From an uncultured Saprospiraceae bacterium (lineage in GTDB: Bacteria > Bacteroidota > Bacteroidia > Chitinophagales > Saprospiraceae), in the NCBI GenBank assembly GCA_937952155.1, contig CALFYH010000358.1:1-8980 (forward strand): a stretch of DNA of 8,980 bases. The letters are read 5' to 3'. Below, one piece after another: positions 1-6,461 of the stretch. Within the stretch, counting starts at the first letter, position 1. Every line of letters begins with the position of its first letter. The translations under genes were made by a program, and so were the position numbers. Under the pieces are notes generated by a model, which saw nothing but the letters and a program-made list of their open reading frames with translations, was not told the origin of the DNA and did no database searches.

Positions 1-116
1 TTGAATGTCTCAAAATCTACCTTACAATAATGTTTGAGTCGTAAGAGATATTTGTCTATACCTTCTATAAGGTATTTTTCATCTGTCTTACCAATGCACC
101 AAATGGATATTTTCAT
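1..116 (-). CDS. rlmH: 23S rRNA (pseudouridine-1915 N3)-methyltransferase RlmH, N-terminal part, cut by window edge
   Basis: The reverse strand encodes about 38 residues from an ATG at 116 to the left edge of the window without a stop. They begin MKISIWCIGKTDEKYLIEGI and continue with DKYLLRLKHYCKVDFETF. This matches the N-terminus of RlmH (YbeA family): a hydrophobic first strand, then the IGKT-D-x-Y-L segment and a Y-x-x-R-L-x-H-Y helix. RlmH is a small SPOUT-fold enzyme, usually about 155 residues, that uses S-adenosylmethionine to methylate the pseudouridine at position 1915 in helix 69 of 23S rRNA. The SAM-binding knot is C-terminal and lies outside the window, so catalytic residues cannot be checked. 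The gene is divergent from the NrtR-type regulator, with 90 bp between the two chosen starts. I see no strong promoter or Shine-Dalgarno sequence for it. The call rests on N-terminal similarity only. Confidence 0.82.
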   Translation of the reverse strand, partial: MKISIWCIGKTDEKYLIEGIDKYLLRLKHYCKVDFETF

Positions 117-130
117 CCACATACAATACA

Positions 131-163
131 TTGTTTTAAATATTGTTTAAAAATTTTGCAAAA
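131..163. promoter_or_regulatory. Candidate operator palindromes upstream of the NrtR-type regulator
   Basis: Two symmetric elements sit in the 90-bp gap between rlmH and the regulator. The first is TTTTAAA (134-140) paired with TTTAAAA (146-152) across 5 bp, giving a 19-bp inverted repeat. The second is the perfect 10-bp palindrome TTTTGCAAAA (154-163). NrtR-family proteins usually bind palindromes of about 20 bp near their own and target promoters, so an autoregulatory site is plausible. The region is very AT-rich, and short A/T palindromes arise easily by chance. A promoter probably overlaps them (AAATTTTG at 151-158 is one base from TAnnTTTG), but the -33 spacing is poor. Confidence 0.3.
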
Positions 164-206
164 AATAATATTTCGGCTATCTTCACGCTCAAACAAAGGT
201 CAAAAA

Positions 207-932
207 ATGTCTTCCGGCTCTGTTCAAAACATAAATACATGGCTGACTCAAATCCATAATGACTTCAAATCGGCCGTTTCTGTCGATTGTGTGATTTTTG
301 GATATGATGATGATGCTTTAAAGGTACTGGTTTCTAAGTGCGATATGCCTCCATTCGAGCATGAATACTCTCTTCTAGGTGACTTAGTTCACCCAGATGA
401 AACAACAGATGAAGCAGCAAAAAGAGTACTAATCGCTAAAACAGGATTTACCGATGTGTATCTTGAACAAGTGCAGGTTTTTAGTGATTTGAACCGGCAT
501 CCACTAGGACGAGTTATTACAGTGGCTTACTTTTCCCTAATCAAAATAGATGAAGATCATCTGGCTCATTTAGAAAAAAATGCTAGTTTACAATGGATTC
601 CTGTCAAAGAAATTAGAACACTAGCTTTTGATCACTATGAAATCATGCACTCTTGTCATAAGAAGATGCAAAAACAAATAAGGGAACAACCAATAGGCTT
701 CAATCTTTTACCAAAAAAATTCAGCTTGTTGCAGTTGCAAAGACTTTACGAAGTAATCTTGAATATAGAATTAGATAAGCGCAATTTCAGACGCAAGCTG
801 AATGCACTTGAGATACTCAAAGATCTTGGAGAAATAGAGGAGTCAGTGTCACATCGACCAGCACGATTATATGCATTCGACGAGTCAGTGTACGAAAGTA
901 AGCGAAATTCCGGCTTTAATTTTGAATTATAA
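207..932 (+). CDS. NrtR-family transcriptional regulator (degenerate Nudix sensor domain plus C-terminal winged helix)
   Basis: This is a 241-residue protein from the ATG at 207. An in-frame TTG at 156 would add 17 residues, but the ATG has an AGG-like element 8-10 bp upstream and gives a family-like N-terminus. Residues about 21-150 form a Nudix fold. Residues about 160-230 are the NrtR-type winged helix, with the characteristic run PIGFNLLPKKFSLLQLQ, then LDKRNFRRK and a HRPARLYAFD end. The Nudix box is degenerate: G58 and E65 remain, but the REXXEE core reads R73-V-L-I-A-K78, so all three glutamates are missing. Hydrolysis is therefore unlikely and the domain probably only senses a ligand. 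Known NrtR relatives control NAD or sugar metabolism, some Bacteroidota members regulating arabinose use. Neither neighbour suggests a target, so the ligand is unknown. It is convergent with nrdA. Confidence 0.85.
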   Translation: MSSGSVQNINTWLTQIHNDFKSAVSVDCVIFGYDDDALKVLVSKCDMPPFEHEYSLLGDLVHPDETTDEAAKRVLIAKTGFTDVYLEQVQVFSDLNRHPLGRVITVAYFSLIKIDEDHLAHLEKNASLQWIPVKEIRTLAFDHYEIMHSCHKKMQKQIREQPIGFNLLPKKFSLLQLQRLYEVILNIELDKRNFRRKLNALEILKDLGEIEESVSHRPARLYAFDESVYESKRNSGFNFEL

Positions 933-942
933 AGATGTAAAA

Positions 943-961
943 TCAGACAGATTATATCTGA
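943..961. terminator. Weak hairpin between convergent genes
   Basis: The 44-bp gap between the regulator stop and the nrdA stop holds CAGAT (948-952), TAT, ATCTG (956-960). A competing pairing is TCAGA (943-947) with TCTGA (957-961). Its position between convergent genes suits a bidirectional terminator, but the stem is only 5 bp and there is no clear U-tract on either strand. Confidence 0.25.
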
Positions 962-976
962 AAGTAAGCCACATTT

Positions 977-2626
977 CTAAGACTCACAGCTACTACAAGT
1001 AACAAGATTATTGACCAATTCCTTGGACACACTTTGGCTTCTCTGGTAGTATAAGGTTTTTACACCCAATTTCCATGCTTCCATGATAAGCTGATTCACA
1101 CTTTTAACAGGAAGGCTGGATGGTATATTTAGATTGAGACTTTGTGCTTGATCTACGTATTTTTGTCTGATGGCAGCTTGTTGGATGATCTCTAGTTGGC
1201 TTATTTCCTTAAAGGTCTTGAAAACATCTTTCTCTTCAGTGGTCAGTTCTTCAAGATGCATGACACTTCCATGATTTAGCATTATCGACCGCCACGTATC
1301 TTCGTTATCTAGGCCTTTTTCAGATAGGAGTGCACGTAGATATTTATTTTTACGCATGAAGTTACCTTTAGATAATCCAGCTTTATAATAATTACTACTA
1401 AATGGTTCGATACCTGGTGATGTTTGTCCTAATATTGCGGAAGATGAAGTAGTAGGTGCAATGGCCATCAATGTTGTATTCCTAAGACCATATCCTTTGA
1501 GTACTTCAGGTTCACCGTATATTCTAGCTAATTCACGACTTGCTTTTTCTGCTTTTTCGCTTATATCCTTAAAAATAGTGGTAGTCAACATTTTAGCTTG
1601 CAAACCTTCAAATGGAATCATATTTTTTTGTAGATAGGAATGCCATCCCAGTACACCAAGCCCTAAAGCTCTGTGTCTTTTTGCAAATTTATTGGCTGAT
1701 CCAAGGTAGTGATTACCTTCGGTCTTTGCTATGAATTCTTGAAGCACAGCATCCAAAAAGAAAATAGCCATTTTTACGGCTTCTGTATCTTTCCATTCGT
1801 CATACAATTCAAGATTCATAGACGAAAGACAGCATATAAATGACTCATCTACAGTAGATGGTAATGCTATTTCTGAGCAAAGATTGCTCGCATGGATGGT
1901 CATTTCTTTATCCTTATAAACTTGCGGCTTATTTCTATTGACGTTATCCGAAAAGAAAATGTATGGCAATCCTTTTTGTTGTCTGCTTTCTAGGAGCTTT
2001 GCCCAAGTCTCTCTTTTCTTGCGATCTCCATCTATCATCTCTTGCATCCAATAGTCTGGCACACAGACGCCGTTGAACAGATTTTGTATAGGGCTACCGA
2101 TGTTCTTTATTGTTAAAAATTCATCTATATCAGGATGATCTATATCCAGATACGCAGCGAATGCACCTCTTCTGACACCACCTTGAGATATAGTATCCAT
2201 TGCGGTATCAAATAATCTCATAAAACTCACCGCTCCTGAACTTTTTCCATTATCTGACACGGCACTTCCTCTTTCTCGCAATTCTCCAAAATATCCAGAT
2301 GTTCCGCCACCTATTTTGGTTTGCATGATGACTTCACCTAGCTTGTGCGTGATACCTTCTACTGAGTCTGGTACATGTACATTGAAGCATGAAATGGGTA
2401 AACCACGTTCAGTGCCCATATTGGCCCAGATAGGAGAGCTAAGACTCATCCATCCTCTGGATATCATTTCGATAAATGCTTCCTTAAGTTCTGGTTTATA
2501 CAGTCTTTGGGTTGCTGCCGTGGTGACACGATCAATAGCACCTTCTACGGTCTCACCCTTCAAAAGGTAGCCGCGGTTTAGCACCTGCTCACTCTCATCA
2601 TTGACCCACCAAAGTCTGTTTTCCAT
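977..2626 (-). CDS. nrdA: Class I ribonucleoside-diphosphate reductase, large (catalytic, alpha) subunit, without ATP-cone
   Basis: This 549-residue protein reduces ribonucleoside diphosphates to deoxynucleotides in the cytoplasm, using a radical delivered by NrdB. All key residues are visible. The active-site pair of redox cysteines is C80 (PISCFN) and C265 or C266 (ICCLSSMNL). The NxCxE motif is N248-C250-E252, C250 being the thiyl-radical cysteine. The radical-transfer tyrosines are Y526-Y527 (VKTLYYQ). The C-terminal shuttle thiols are C544 and C547 (TCSSCES). The dGTP/dTTP specificity region cannot be judged by eye. The protein begins almost directly with the catalytic alpha domain (WWVNDESEQVLNRG), so the N-terminal ATP-cone of roughly 90-100 residues found in E. 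coli NrdA is absent. The length is as expected for cone-less NrdA. The gene follows nrdB after 15 bp with no Shine-Dalgarno sequence, so it is probably cotranscribed. Confidence 0.96.
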   Translation of the reverse strand: MENRLWWVNDESEQVLNRGYLLKGETVEGAIDRVTTAATQRLYKPELKEAFIEMISRGWMSLSSPIWANMGTERGLPISCFNVHVPDSVEGITHKLGEVIMQTKIGGGTSGYFGELRERGSAVSDNGKSSGAVSFMRLFDTAMDTISQGGVRRGAFAAYLDIDHPDIDEFLTIKNIGSPIQNLFNGVCVPDYWMQEMIDGDRKKRETWAKLLESRQQKGLPYIFFSDNVNRNKPQVYKDKEMTIHASNLCSEIALPSTVDESFICCLSSMNLELYDEWKDTEAVKMAIFFLDAVLQEFIAKTEGNHYLGSANKFAKRHRALGLGVLGWHSYLQKNMIPFEGLQAKMLTTTIFKDISEKAEKASRELARIYGEPEVLKGYGLRNTTLMAIAPTTSSSAILGQTSPGIEPFSSNYYKAGLSKGNFMRKNKYLRALLSEKGLDNEDTWRSIMLNHGSVMHLEELTTEEKDVFKTFKEISQLEIIQQAAIRQKYVDQAQSLNLNIPSSLPVKSVNQLIMEAWKLGVKTLYYQRSQSVSKELVNNLVTCSSCES

Positions 2627-2641
2627 ATAATATATTTACTT

Positions 2642-3616
2642 TTAAAATAAATCGTCTGCTGTTATACTTTTATCGTGTTTTGTGTAATCCACAGGTCTCT
2701 TGGCAAAGAAATCATCTAGGCTATTGGCAAAAACTTCTTCTTCAAACCATATCATTGGCTGATATGCCGAATCAGAAATATCATAAACCTTGCTTATGCC
2801 TATGCGCTCAAGGCTTTCATCCACTCGATACTTCATGAAGTTAAGCAAGTCAGATTTCTTAAGATTTTCAATTTCCCCATCTTCGAAAATCCAATCCAAA
2901 ATTTCGGCTTCAATCTCTATAGAATTTCTAACTATGTCGTTAATGGATTTTAGAGTCTCTTCATCAAAAATTTCTGGATGTTCTTCTTTAATCTTATTTA
3001 TAATATATATGCCGGCATTTGCATGCAATTGTTCATCTACCGAAGTCCAAGCTATAATGTTACTCACATTTTTAAGCGCACCTCTAAATCTTGTAAACGA
3101 AAGGATTATGGCAAATTGACTAAATAATGATACATTTTCGATCAGAATTGTAAACAAAATCAATGAACTCAAGTATTGTTTTCTGTCAGTAGATTTGCTA
3201 TTGGACAATACTGTAGAGAGATAATCGATTCTTTTTCTTATGACAGGGATAGTAATAAGTTTGTTGAATTCGTCATTATATCCTAAAACTTCCAATAACC
3301 TTGAATAAGCTTCTGAATGTCTGAATTCGCATTCTGCAAAGGTGCTTCCTAATCCATTAAATTCTGGTTTAGGTAAATGTAGGTATAAATTGCCCCAAAA
3401 TGTTTTTACAGCAACCTCGATTTGGGCTATAGCCAATAAACTTTTTTTAACTGCTTGTCTGTCGATTTCACTCAAGTGAGAATGAAAATCTTGAATGTCT
3501 GCCGTAAAATCCACCTCGGAGTGCACCCAGAAAGAATTATTCATTGCAGAAGTGAATTTTAATACTTCGGGGTACTCAAAAGGCTTGTAATTAACTCTTT
3601 TGTCAAAAATACTCAT
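2642..3616 (-). CDS. nrdB: Class I ribonucleoside-diphosphate reductase, small (radical-generating, beta) subunit
   Basis: This is a 324-residue ferritin-like helical protein that makes and holds the tyrosyl radical used by NrdA. I chose the ATG at 3616 (MSIFDKRVNYKPFEYP) because the family starts this way. An upstream ATG at 3649 would add 11 residues that do not look like the family. The expected metal ligands are E67 (QIEVAV), E97 and H100 (ECEFRHSEAY), E160 (LIENVSLF), and E195 and H198 (DEQLH). Y104, four residues after H100, aligns with the radical tyrosine Y122 of E. coli NrdB, so the enzyme appears to be a tyrosyl-radical type using a dinuclear metal centre. The tail ITADDLF is a plausible NrdA-docking peptide. 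There is no N-terminal ATP-cone, although some Bacteroidota NrdB proteins carry one. It is first in the nrdB-nrdA operon, which is read from a predicted promoter near 3765-3795. Confidence 0.96.
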   Translation of the reverse strand: MSIFDKRVNYKPFEYPEVLKFTSAMNNSFWVHSEVDFTADIQDFHSHLSEIDRQAVKKSLLAIAQIEVAVKTFWGNLYLHLPKPEFNGLGSTFAECEFRHSEAYSRLLEVLGYNDEFNKLITIPVIRKRIDYLSTVLSNSKSTDRKQYLSSLILFTILIENVSLFSQFAIILSFTRFRGALKNVSNIIAWTSVDEQLHANAGIYIINKIKEEHPEIFDEETLKSINDIVRNSIEIEAEILDWIFEDGEIENLKKSDLLNFMKYRVDESLERIGISKVYDISDSAYQPMIWFEEEVFANSLDDFFAKRPVDYTKHDKSITADDLF

Positions 3617-3764
3617 AGTGTTGGTCGTAACGTAAATTGATAAATTCAACTAATCCTTAATAAATCCCTATCAGATTATCGATATTCCTAATATATAGTT
3701 ATTTATATTTATATGGAAATATCCAACAGGAATTTATATATATGGGCTTTGTTAATATAAAGCG

Positions 3765-3795
3765 CAAAGATCAGAATTGTTCGGAAACTAAACAA
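3765..3795 (-). promoter_or_regulatory. Predicted promoter of the nrdBA operon
   Basis: On the minus strand TTG (3795-3793) is followed after exactly 20 bp by GATCTTTG (3772-3765). This matches the Bacteroidota housekeeping layout of a -33 TTG and a -7 TAnnTTTG with one mismatch (GA for TA). The spacing is the same as for the receptor and rpsP promoters in this window. The predicted start is near 3758, giving a leader of about 140 nt before nrdB. Confidence 0.5.
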
Positions 3796-3821
3796 GCATT
3801 TTGGAGAATATTTTAAAAAAA

Positions 3822-3850
3822 AATCTAATGTATTTGATTATCATTAGATT
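3822..3850. repeat. Perfect 9-bp inverted repeat, terminator-like on the minus strand
   Basis: AATCTAATG (3822-3830) and CATTAGATT (3842-3850) are exact reverse complements around an 11-nt loop. A run of nine A residues (3815-3823) precedes and slightly overlaps the left arm. On the minus strand the hairpin is therefore followed by a U-tract, as in an intrinsic terminator. The stem has few G-C pairs. It lies upstream of the predicted nrdB promoter and of the receptor promoter, so it could shield nrdBA from antisense reading or be an operator. Confidence 0.4.
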
Positions 3851-3926
3851 ATAATTATTTTGGATATGAAACGGTGTAGCATGTGACCTTAAAATCGCAA
3901 AATAACGCATAGAAGACAGTTTGATA

Positions 3927-3957
3927 TTGAATTTTACGGAAATATTGACTACATTTG
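3927..3957 (+). promoter_or_regulatory. Predicted promoter of the TonB-dependent receptor gene
   Basis: TTG (3927-3929), a 20-bp spacer, then TACATTTG (3950-3957), an exact match to the Bacteroidota -7 element TAnnTTTG. The predicted start is near 3964, which leaves a leader of about 104 nt to the ATG at 4068. Confidence 0.65.
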
Positions 3958-4067
3958 CGCCTGTTTTGGACGTTTAATTGAGTGAGATTTTCGCAGATTA
4001 TTTGTCTCACATACCAATCAATAACAATATTGCCTTGATAATGAAGGATATAAAATTATTTAATATA

Positions 4068-6350
4068 ATGACAAAAAGAAAATTATTCGTTTTAGTTTGT
4101 TTTCTGATAATAGGATTGGCGGCAATAGGTCAGACGGGAGTCATAAGAGGAAACATCTATGAAAAAGAAAGTGGAACTCCTATTATATATTGTAATGTTG
4201 CATTACAAGGGACAAGTTATGGTGGTACCACAGACATTGATGGATTTTTCATTATTCCCAATGTACCAGTTGGAGAGTATAAAATCGTAGCGACCTATGT
4301 TGGATATGACAGTATTTCAGCTGATGTGAAAGTCAAAGCCAATGGTGTTTCCTACCTGTCATTAACGATGGCAGAAAGCGGCATAAATTTGGGTGAGGTA
4401 TCAATTTCTGCAGCTAGAGAACAAGCTAGAACCACTGTAAACATCTCTCAAGTATCTGTATCTCAGAAACAAATAAAGTCACTCCCAGCTGTTGGTGGTG
4501 AACCTGATATCGTACAATATCTACAAGTTATTCCAGGTATTATTTCTACAGGTGATCAAGGTGGACAGATTTATATAAGAGGTGGAGCGCCTGTTCAAAA
4601 TAAAATACTTTTAGACGGATTGAACATTTTTAATCCATTTCACTCCATTGGCTTTTACTCTGTATTCGAAACAGAACTCATTAAAAATGTCGATGTGCTG
4701 ACTGGTGGGTTTAGCGCAGAACATGGTGGACGTATATCAGCGATTGTTGATATACGCACACGAGAAGGAAATAAATCACGAACTAGCGGCTTTCTTAGTG
4801 GTGGACCTTTTTTGGTAAAAGGGCTGATTGAAGGTCCAATAAAGAAATTTAAAGAAGGTGGATCTTCTGTTTCTTATGTTTTATCGGCAAAAAAATCTTT
4901 GATAGATAAAACATCAAAATCACTATATAGTTATGCAGCTAAAGACAAAAATATAGGTTTGCCTTTTTCATTTCTTGATCTCTACGGAAAGGTTTCTATC
5001 AATAGCAGTAATGGTTCAAGAATTAATTTATTTGGCTTCAATTTTGAAGATGGCTACGAAAATCCGCTATTGGCTGCCATTAATTGGAAAAATCAAGGTG
5101 GTGGTGTCAATTTTCACCTTATTCCTTCTGGTAGTAGTATTATCGTAGATGGTGTGGTTGGTTTTTCTACTTATAATGTAGGAATTGAAGAAAAGGATGC
5201 AGAGCCGAGATCATCTGATATCGATGAACTTACAGCTGGGATAAACTTTTCGTTTTTTGGTGACAAAAATGAAATCAAATATGGTTTGGAGATGAAAAGT
5301 ATTCGAACAGATTTTCAATTCATCAATCCATTTGGCAACCGCTTTAAAGATGAACAAAATACAACAGAGTTAGGCTTTTATTTCAAATATAGGCATATAT
5401 TCGGCAATCTTATTATTGACCCATCAATTCGTACTCAATATTATTCTGCATTGGGATCTGTAACTTTAGAACCAAGGCTGGGACTCAAATATAATATTAA
5501 TGATAAATTGCGTCTGAAAGTAGCCGCTGGTCGATTTACTCAAAACATCCTGAGTACATCAAATGAGCGCGATGTAGTAAATCTTTTTAATGGCTTTTTA
5601 ACAGGACCAGAGTCACCAGTTACCGGCTTGGATGGTAATTTTGTGAAAAACAAGTTGCAGCAATCATACCATGGAGTAGCGGGATTCGAGTATGATCTCA
5701 CCAAAAATATTCAACTAAATATTGAAGGATATTATAAGGATTTTCCACAGCTTATTGTGGTAAACAGAAATAAAGTGGACAAAAATGAAACGGATTATGT
5801 AGTGGAGACTGGCAAAGCTTACGGTGTAGATTTTACGTTCAAATATGAGGTACCGCGTATCTATATTTGGGCAACTTATAGTCATGGATATGTTAATCGT
5901 AATGATGGAGAACAGATTTATCCTACAATCTTCGATAGGAGACATAATGCTAATTTTTTAGCTACCTATGACCTAGATAAGACTGGAAGTTTTCAAGTAA
6001 GTGTTCGTTGGAATCTGGGTTCAGGATTTCCATTTACAAAGACCAAAGGTTTTTATAACTATCAAAGCTTTTCGCAAGGTATTCAAACAGATTTTCTTAC
6101 AAATAATCCAGAAAAAATTGGGATATTATATTCAGATACAAGAAATGGAGGACGCCTGCCGTATTACCACAGACTAGATCTTTCCTTGCAAAAGAAATTT
6201 AAGTTCACCAAATATACAGGACTAGAATTGAGTTTGAGCGTAACCAATGCCTATGATCGTCCGAATATCTTTTATTTCGATCGTCTCAATTACGAAAGGG
6301 TAGACCAACTGCCGATCCTGCCTACATTGACTGGAAAATTATATTTCTAA
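4068..6350 (+). CDS. TonB-dependent outer-membrane receptor with N-terminal carboxypeptidase-regulatory-like domain
   Basis: This 760-residue protein is predicted to import a ligand across the outer membrane with energy from TonB-ExbBD. I chose the ATG at 4068 because it gives a clean signal peptide (MTKRK, a hydrophobic core FVLVCFLIIGLAAI, cleavage near residue 22). The ATG at 4041 would add 9 residues and remains possible. Residues about 24-100 are a carboxypeptidase-D-regulatory-like beta-sandwich (GTPIIYCNVALQGT, DIDGFFIIPNVPVGEY). NLGEVSISA at about 107-115 occupies the usual TonB-box position. The plug spans about 120-230 with IRGGAPVQNKILLDG and EHGGRISAIVDIRT. The remainder is the beta-barrel, which ends in LTGKLYF with the terminal Phe typical of outer-membrane barrels. 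No SusD homologue, TonB or metal-uptake gene is adjacent, so the substrate cannot be inferred. The length is within the usual range for the family, though on the short side for members with the extra N-terminal domain. Confidence 0.92.
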   Translation: MTKRKLFVLVCFLIIGLAAIGQTGVIRGNIYEKESGTPIIYCNVALQGTSYGGTTDIDGFFIIPNVPVGEYKIVATYVGYDSISADVKVKANGVSYLSLTMAESGINLGEVSISAAREQARTTVNISQVSVSQKQIKSLPAVGGEPDIVQYLQVIPGIISTGDQGGQIYIRGGAPVQNKILLDGLNIFNPFHSIGFYSVFETELIKNVDVLTGGFSAEHGGRISAIVDIRTREGNKSRTSGFLSGGPFLVKGLIEGPIKKFKEGGSSVSYVLSAKKSLIDKTSKSLYSYAAKDKNIGLPFSFLDLYGKVSINSSNGSRINLFGFNFEDGYENPLLAAINWKNQGGGVNFHLIPSGSSIIVDGVVGFSTYNVGIEEKDAEPRSSDIDELTAGINFSFFGDKNEIKYGLEMKSIRTDFQFINPFGNRFKDEQNTTELGFYFKYRHIFGNLIIDPSIRTQYYSALGSVTLEPRLGLKYNINDKLRLKVAAGRFTQNILSTSNERDVVNLFNGFLTGPESPVTGLDGNFVKNKLQQSYHGVAGFEYDLTKNIQLNIEGYYKDFPQLIVVNRNKVDKNETDYVVETGKAYGVDFTFKYEVPRIYIWATYSHGYVNRNDGEQIYPTIFDRRHNANFLATYDLDKTGSFQVSVRWNLGSGFPFTKTKGFYNYQSFSQGIQTDFLTNNPEKIGILYSDTRNGGRLPYYHRLDLSLQKKFKFTKYTGLELSLSVTNAYDRPNIFYFDRLNYERVDQLPILPTLTGKLYF

Positions 6351-6353
6351 AAT

Positions 6354-6384
6354 TTGAAATATTAATAGAATTGTATTACCTTTG
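6354..6384 (+). promoter_or_regulatory. Predicted promoter of rpsP
   Basis: TTG (6354-6356), a 20-bp spacer, then TACCTTTG (6377-6384), an exact TAnnTTTG match. The predicted start is near 6391. The promoter begins 3 bp after the receptor stop codon and no terminator separates them, so receptor read-through could also reach rpsP. Confidence 0.7.
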
Positions 6385-6394
6385 CAGCCGTTAA

Positions 6395-6430
6395 AAACCA
6401 GGAGACCGTTTTGTCGGTGGATTTTGGTTT
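6395..6430 (+). promoter_or_regulatory. Foldable rpsP leader, candidate ribosomal-protein autoregulatory element
   Basis: Nested complementary segments lie in the 71-nt leader. AAACCA (6395-6400) pairs with TGGTTT (6425-6430), and inside it ACCG (6405-6408) pairs with CGGT (6415-6418) around TTTTGT. The two helices are separated by 4-nt and 6-nt internal-loop strands. About 31 nt of unpaired, A/T-rich sequence then lead to the rpsP ATG without a Shine-Dalgarno sequence. Ribosomal-protein leaders often bind their own product, but no covariation can be seen in one sequence. Confidence 0.35.
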
Positions 6431-6461
6431 GATTATCAAATAATTAAAAAGAATTTTAACC

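Larger units (their letters stand above)
3617..4067. other. Divergent intergenic region between nrdB and the TonB-dependent receptor
   Basis: This is a 451-bp non-coding stretch, strongly AT-rich. It holds a minus-strand promoter candidate for nrdBA (3765-3795) with a leader of about 140 nt, a 9-bp inverted repeat (3822-3850), and a plus-strand promoter candidate for the receptor (3927-3957) with a leader of about 100 nt. The nrdB leader has an imperfect dyad, GATATTCC (3681-3688) against GGAAATATC (3715-3723), around an A/T-only core. I see no tRNA or conserved small ORF. Confidence 0.6.

Noticed and set aside
194..227. Possible minus-strand promoter for rlmH (GACCTTTG at 201-194 with TTG at 227-225)
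   Set aside because: The spacing is 23 bp rather than 20, the -7 element lacks TA, and it lies over the start of the divergent gene. Too weak to list.
2316..2570. Plus-strand open frame inside nrdA
   Set aside because: It is antisense to highly conserved NrdA coding sequence and its translation resembles no protein. The same applies to the plus-strand frame at 2790-3119 within nrdB.
977..3616. nrd genes as a split or truncated reductase
   Set aside because: NrdA is short compared with E. coli, but all catalytic motifs through the C-terminal CxxC are present and only the ATP-cone is missing. It is a known domain architecture, not a truncation.
3978..4067. Earlier TTG start for the TonB-dependent receptor
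   Set aside because: It would put 30 mostly polar residues before the signal peptide. The ATG at 4068 gives a normal signal sequence.
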